A stretch of DNA of 64,000 bases. Origin: Sipunculus nudus (lineage: Eukaryota > Annelida > Sipuncula > Golfingiida > Sipunculidae). The position numbers and the translations under genes were made by a program. Location: NCBI GenBank assembly GCA_026874595.1, contig CM049311.1, positions 52,641,676 through 52,705,675 of the forward strand, read 5' to 3'. The notes beneath the pieces are model-generated. The model did not search any database and was not told the DNA's origin. It worked only from the letters and a program-made list of their open reading frames with translations. Positions 59,339 through 64,000 of this stretch are shown here, piece by piece (positions within the stretch are counted from its first letter, which is position 1; the number at the start of each line of letters is the position of its first letter).

Positions 59339-61653
59339 ACAAGGCCTACAGGCCTAATGCGAACCTGTGCATTGGGAAATACACCAGGTATAATGCTTCA
59401 ATGCTGGACCATTACTTCTCATATAATGAACAATGCACGTACTAAACATTATGAATAATAAACAATTACAAAAACATCACTGCTGAAATTCTGGCATGGG
59501 TGCACACAACACAAAAATGATTGTAACTGGCACCACTAGTCTTGTATACAACAAAGCTATCAGAGATATATATGTCAGAGACAAGATTGAAATCCAGGCG
59601 TTTTTTAAATTCGCCTAGAAGAGATTGCGATTGTGATCTCGCCTAGGCGAGATTACGATTGTGATCTCGTCTAGACAGATTTTAAACTCGTCTAGACGAG
59701 ATCACAATCGCAATCTCGCCTAGGCGAGATTAAAGTCCATCATGGAGCAGGCCAGGATTTTAATCTCGTCTAGGCAAGTTTAAAATCCATCTGGTATCAT
59801 CCAGGCAAGTTTAAAATCTGCCTGATATCACTTAGGCAAGTTTTAAATCTGCCTAGGCGAGAATAAAATAGTGATCAAATCTAATTTTTTAATATATTAT
59901 GCATTGTAATTGACATTTTTCAATTAAAAATGTTTTCAGTCAGATTTTCAATATTTTAACACTGAATGGTTATGTATAGTTGACAGATAATATATTTATT
60001 AATATTTACAGAATATTATAATATTAATGTAATAATTAACATTATTTTTGGAAATGGATTTTTTTCATTATACAGTTTTATTAATATAGTTATGTATAGT
60101 TCACAAGTATTATATTTATTATTATTTATAGAATATTATATTATTAATGAAATAATTTACATTATTTTTTATATTTATATTTTTATTAATAAACTAAGCT
60201 ATAAGAAACTTACATGGGTATTGTATACGGCATATTTAAGTGATATATGATGTGGGCTGCTGCTGATTATTAACATAATAATTTTGTTTTCATTATTAAT
60301 TTGAAGTGAAATTGGTATTAGTAATATTAATAATGTAGTAATTTAAAAAGACAAAAGGAGACTGAATATAACTCATTTATTATATAACAATATAATTCAA
60401 TGCATGTTCACATCCATAAACGATCTATTAATCTATGAATCTAGAAATCATACCTTTTCTGGAATATCTAAAATCATAAATCTACATTTTTTAAAAGATT
60501 TTATAAAACATTCTTGTCAATATTAACCATAGATAACCTGAAATCTAAATGTCTAGAGGCATGATGTAACAGATGCTGATAAACAGGTGCCAGGCGAGAT
60601 GTATCTGCTTCACACAGCTAACATATATGGTAAATGACTCAATTCAATCTTCATAATTCAGCCAAAATTCATTCTTTGGAACCATAAAAGACAATTATTA
60701 TAAGAATTATTCAGGGGATTAATCTTGTAAAATATTAAACAAATTGGCCTCAGTGGAGTCAGTCAAAAAACGTTTTACAGGTTTATAACTCATATGGGAA
60801 AATACAGAAAAATGGCTAAGTTCAGCTTCCCATTACTCAGCCAAAAATCACTAAACCAAAACCATTTGAACAAACTTGAATCATCAACATCTAAGGATAA
60901 TAAACGTGTGAGATTTAAGAATTTGGCCCAGTTGTTTTTGAGAAGAAGATCTTTGTAGCCAGTGAGCTAAAATGGGCTGTTACAGCATATGACTAAATTC
61001 AGCTTCCCATAACTCAGCCAAAAATCACTGAACTGAGATCATTTGAACAAACTTCAGAAAGCACTACCCTAGGATGATTTCTGTGCGTTATTAAACAATT
61101 TGGCCAAATTGTTTCAGAGAAGAAGTTTTTTGTAGACGTCAGTATGATACGGGCACTGATGACCCCTGTACAAAAAAGGCCGATATAGGTGGCGCCACCA
61201 ATACCTCAATTTCAGATATGACTCATGTGACCAACATTGGCATAAAATTTGGTGATGACAGCTTCAGCCGTTTCTGAGATTGTAATTTTAGTATGCTTTT
61301 TTGGACAGATGACTAAGTTCAACTTCCTGTAACTCGGCCAAAAATCACCCAACTTAAACCATTCGAACAAACTTGAGAAAGGTTGTTCCGGGGATCATTT
61401 CTGTGAAATATTGGACAATTTAGCTGAACATTTTCAGAGGAGAAGATTTTTAAAGCTTTTTTAGCTTTTTCCCTATAAAATCTAAGAAAATGCAGTTAGC
61501 CAAAAAATAAGCAAAATCCGATAAAGTTTTTTAGATGACTAATTTTTTGCATAAAATTTGGAGATGCTAACTCTTGCTGTTTTCAAGATAGTATGGGTTA
61601 ACATACAGATGACGGACGCTGCCACACCATAGCATAAGCTCACAGGTTCGCTA
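59339..61653 (+). mobile_element. Family B element, copy 2
   Basis: Starts ACAAGGCCTACAGGCCTAAT with GCGAACCTGTG and ends CACAGGTTCGCTA. It aligns with copy 1 (13702-16121) at both ends and over the last 1.2 kb, including GGTGGCGCCACC at 61188. The interior 59580-60460 differs and holds a long palindrome (59635-59731) and an AT-rich block with a direct duplication at about 120 bp (59968 and 60088). Confidence 0.8.
59635..59731. repeat. Long near-perfect palindrome (42-bp arms, 13-nt loop)
   Basis: 59635-59676 is the inverse of 59690-59731 with two mismatches. Each arm contains the self-palindromes TCGCCTAGGCGA and CGTCTAGACG. Related half-motifs (CTAGGCAAGTTTAAAATC) continue to 59865. Confidence 0.85.
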
Positions 61654-63009
61654 ATAAATACAATATACATGACTTGCCTTCACATGATTGTAAGATGTTC
61701 TAGAAAGTAAGAACCCCTTACAATGCTAATCCATTTTTCATCACAATATCATCACTGACTGGTGATTGGGTGTCACTTGATATACATGTATATTCATCCT
61801 CTTTGCCAAACTCATGCGAAATATGAAGTGTGACACAAAAGGTATCTTGGATGTGGATTTTCCATTTTTACTGGGATGATTTAACAGTGTTTGGAAAAAA
61901 TATCTGTCCAGAAAATAATTTAATATCTCACCTACTGGTGCTGCTGTTTAAGTTAGGGGATAATTTACAAATTAAAGATTTTTATATGAAAGAAATTTCT
62001 GGTTTCATATTCTTGATCAATATTTCCAAGAGGCAAATACCAGCCAACTATGGTGAAGGCTACCAGTTGAATAACCAGCTAATTGGCATTTATCATCAGA
62101 TGTGAACTTGGTTTCATGCATGTTAATGACATGTTAATTACTTTAGCTGCATATAATTTCATATGACAGGGTTAATTTTACCAGATACATGTCACAGCTG
62201 AACCTGAAATGAGAAATAAGCGAAACCAAGCAAAACAAATGTGTTGTGTAGAGGCCTACAAGGGGAGCAGTATCCTACGCTTATATGTTAATGAATCAGT
62301 GTTAATGAAATCATTAACCAACCATCTCCAAATGAGCATTAAAATGGTGTATTATCATGAATGATCACGAAAAACTAGAAAATATAACAAGTATTCCGCA
62401 AAGCCAAAGTGGGTCTTGACCTAATTAAGACCAGGCTACGATGAGACAATAAGCTGATACTCATACATGTATACACACTAACAGACTGACACCAGTTATC
62501 ACTTTAAGGCTTTCAGCATGGTAATATATATATACAGAGTTTATGATAGCTATTTGACTAATACTACACAATGAAACCATAAAGGGACCTTGAGTGCTGG
62601 TGAAGGTATTGTTGCTGGTGTACTTCAAAATGTTAACAGCTCTATGTACAGTCCCATTTATCATAAATCTGACCAGTTGTCTTGGCAGCCACAACTAGAA
62701 AGTCTAGAATATACAGCACAATGTGTATCATTACTACAACCAGCTTTAATCTGGATTTGTCGGGCCACTAGTTCTTTGATCCTTTATCAATATATATCCC
62801 ATCAACCTGAAGAGCTCAAAGTCATTGAATGTGAATAAAACCAGATGTGAATTGTGACACCTTTCTTAAAATGCACTTTTAGTGTTATAAATGTACATAG
62901 ATTTTTTACCCTGTGGGGATCGACAAAACTTGCACGTGCAATTATGGCAGAGAGAAAAGTGGTACAAATGAGATGACAAAAATAACGGAACATTTGCAAT
63001 ATGAAGACA
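61654..63009. other. Probable intron 1 sequence, no feature seen
   Basis: AT-rich DNA. Frames at 61830 and 62590 (82-91 codons) lack motifs and splice context. No element family recognised. Confidence 0.4.
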
Positions 63010-63390
63010 CAATATGTTACACCAGAGAGACCTAACAGGGAACCCAGTTACACAAATAGATAACTAGTTACATCAGGGATAACTAACAGGGAACATTAGT
63101 TACATCACAGATACCTAACCGGGCACACTAGTTACACATGAGATAACTAGTAACAGGGAAAACAAGTTACACAAGAGATAACTAACAGGGAAAACAAGTT
63201 ACACAGGAGATAACTAACAGGGCAAATCACTTACACAAGAGATCAGAGATGAATAACAGGCCAGGGGACACCAATTACACCAGAGATAACTAACAGAACA
63301 GATCACTTACACAAAAGATAACTAACTGGGCACACCTGTTACATAAGAGATAACTAACAGGGCACTTCAGTAACAGCAGAGACCAGTACT
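63010..63390 (+). repeat. Degenerate 32-35-bp minisatellite
   Basis: Unit GTTACACAAGAGATAACTAA plus CAGGGAAAACAA, about ten imperfect copies with changing length. Non-coding. Confidence 0.8.
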
Positions 63391-64000
63391 ACACATTAGC
63401 TTAACCAGATTTTAATCTGACACCCTGATGAAAATGAATAATAAAACCTGTTGTGAATATTTGGCCAAGCTGGAAAATATCTGCACAATAGTTGCCTATG
63501 AATACCCATCTTCTGTACCACAGGTGTTTACAAATGCATGGCTGCTGCCCCACAACTACATATGCATGGTTCTTACACCATTGTCTGTATATGATGATAC
63601 AAAGCTTCTTGACCTACATTTAAATTACAGCCTTGACAAATATTAATTAATATTACAATAGATCTAATGCTGAAGTGTAAGGTTTTGCATCTCAGTATAT
63701 ATTAGGTTAATTTCCACATATTACGCAGAGAATAGGTGTGTAAGCTTCCTGAATCATGTGAGCAACACATTTATTATACGAGAGATATGAATATTTACAG
63801 AGACTGCTGAAAACTAAACCCACTGTTGTGACAAACAGTCATTACAGACAGAGTTCACATTCAAACTGTGATGATAACCAACAGCATGATCCCAGCCAGG
63901 CACAGCAAATCAACCTGGAAAATCAGTTTAATTACACAAATTTTAATATGAAAGATGATTTGCGCCTCCCCCCCATCTCTCATAGCACCCTCCCCCCCCC
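63391..64000. other. Right end of window, no gene seen
   Basis: AT-rich sequence ending in C runs at 63969-63974 and 63991-64000. The C runs may mark low-quality or broken assembly; this cannot be judged here. Confidence 0.4.

Noticed and set aside
62590-62838. 82-codon frame as a possible small gene
   Set aside because: No recognisable domain, no codon signature distinct from the AT-rich surroundings and no splice or promoter context.
63490-63550. Minus-strand text with a weak TEDGY-like resemblance to the macoilin N-terminal motif
   Set aside because: The frame stops within a few codons, has no basic stretch before it and no phase 2 donor.
63969-64000. C runs at the window end as a biological signal
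   Set aside because: Short homopolymers of this kind occur at several places (18691, 48415, 50714) and may be sequence-quality effects; nothing else supports a function.

Overview
The window is nuclear DNA from an animal, most likely a bivalve mollusc. It has one widely spread intron-containing gene, AT-rich introns full of repeats, and families of non-autonomous elements with ACGG/ACAG microsatellites and tandem cores that recall the bivalve 'pearl' / Helentron-derived elements. I place it in bivalves by repeat style and by the encoded protein. Species is not resolved.

The only host gene I can support is macoilin (MACO1/TMEM57 family) on the minus strand. Eleven coding exons, all with GT/AG borders and matching phases, run from 47130 down to the stop codon at 6801-6803. 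A twelfth, previously unexpected cassette-type exon is likely at 27694-27804. The first coding exon (the short basic N-terminus) was not found and probably lies beyond 64000. Exons 2-5 encode the membrane-spanning N-terminal half, exon 8 a low-complexity polar linker, and exons 9-13 the coiled-coil C-terminal half. Everything else in the window is intron or downstream flank.

Region by region: 1-1313 holds two element fragments in reverse orientation; 1314-6800 is largely unique flank, possibly including the 3' UTR; 6801-11654 holds the last two coding exons with a 1.9-kb element between them; 11655-23151 is one intron made mostly of nested repeat elements; 23152-26898 holds four exons; 27694-27804 is the candidate exon; about 29380-35976 is a 6.6-kb composite minisatellite array that ends within about ten bases of the splice donor of exon 6; 35986-38381 holds three exons and a 689-bp inverted-repeat element; 38914-44898 is a nearly intact, very young Ty3/Gypsy LTR retrotransposon inserted antisense to the gene; 45709-47130 holds exons 3 and 2; 47110-47545 is a tandem repeat that has copied the splice acceptor of exon 2; 48986-56957 is a nest of elements at least three levels deep; 57948-61653 holds a small DNA-transposon-like repeat, a tRNA-derived SINE and a second copy of one element; 61654-64000 is AT-rich DNA with a short minisatellite.

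The most interesting material is the set of at least four element families (called A, B, C and D here). They differ in sequence but share one plan: a start AC[A/T]AG, a hairpin just inside the 5' end, a family-specific subterminal motif repeated in inverted form at the 3' end, and an internal tandem core that carries the 12-bp palindrome GGTGGCGCCACC. Nested insertions allow empty and filled sites to be compared inside this window, and they show no target duplication longer than about 2 bp. No transposase, Rep/helicase, tRNA, rRNA or CRISPR array was found. All statements about homology come from memory of protein families and from reading the sequence; no search was run.
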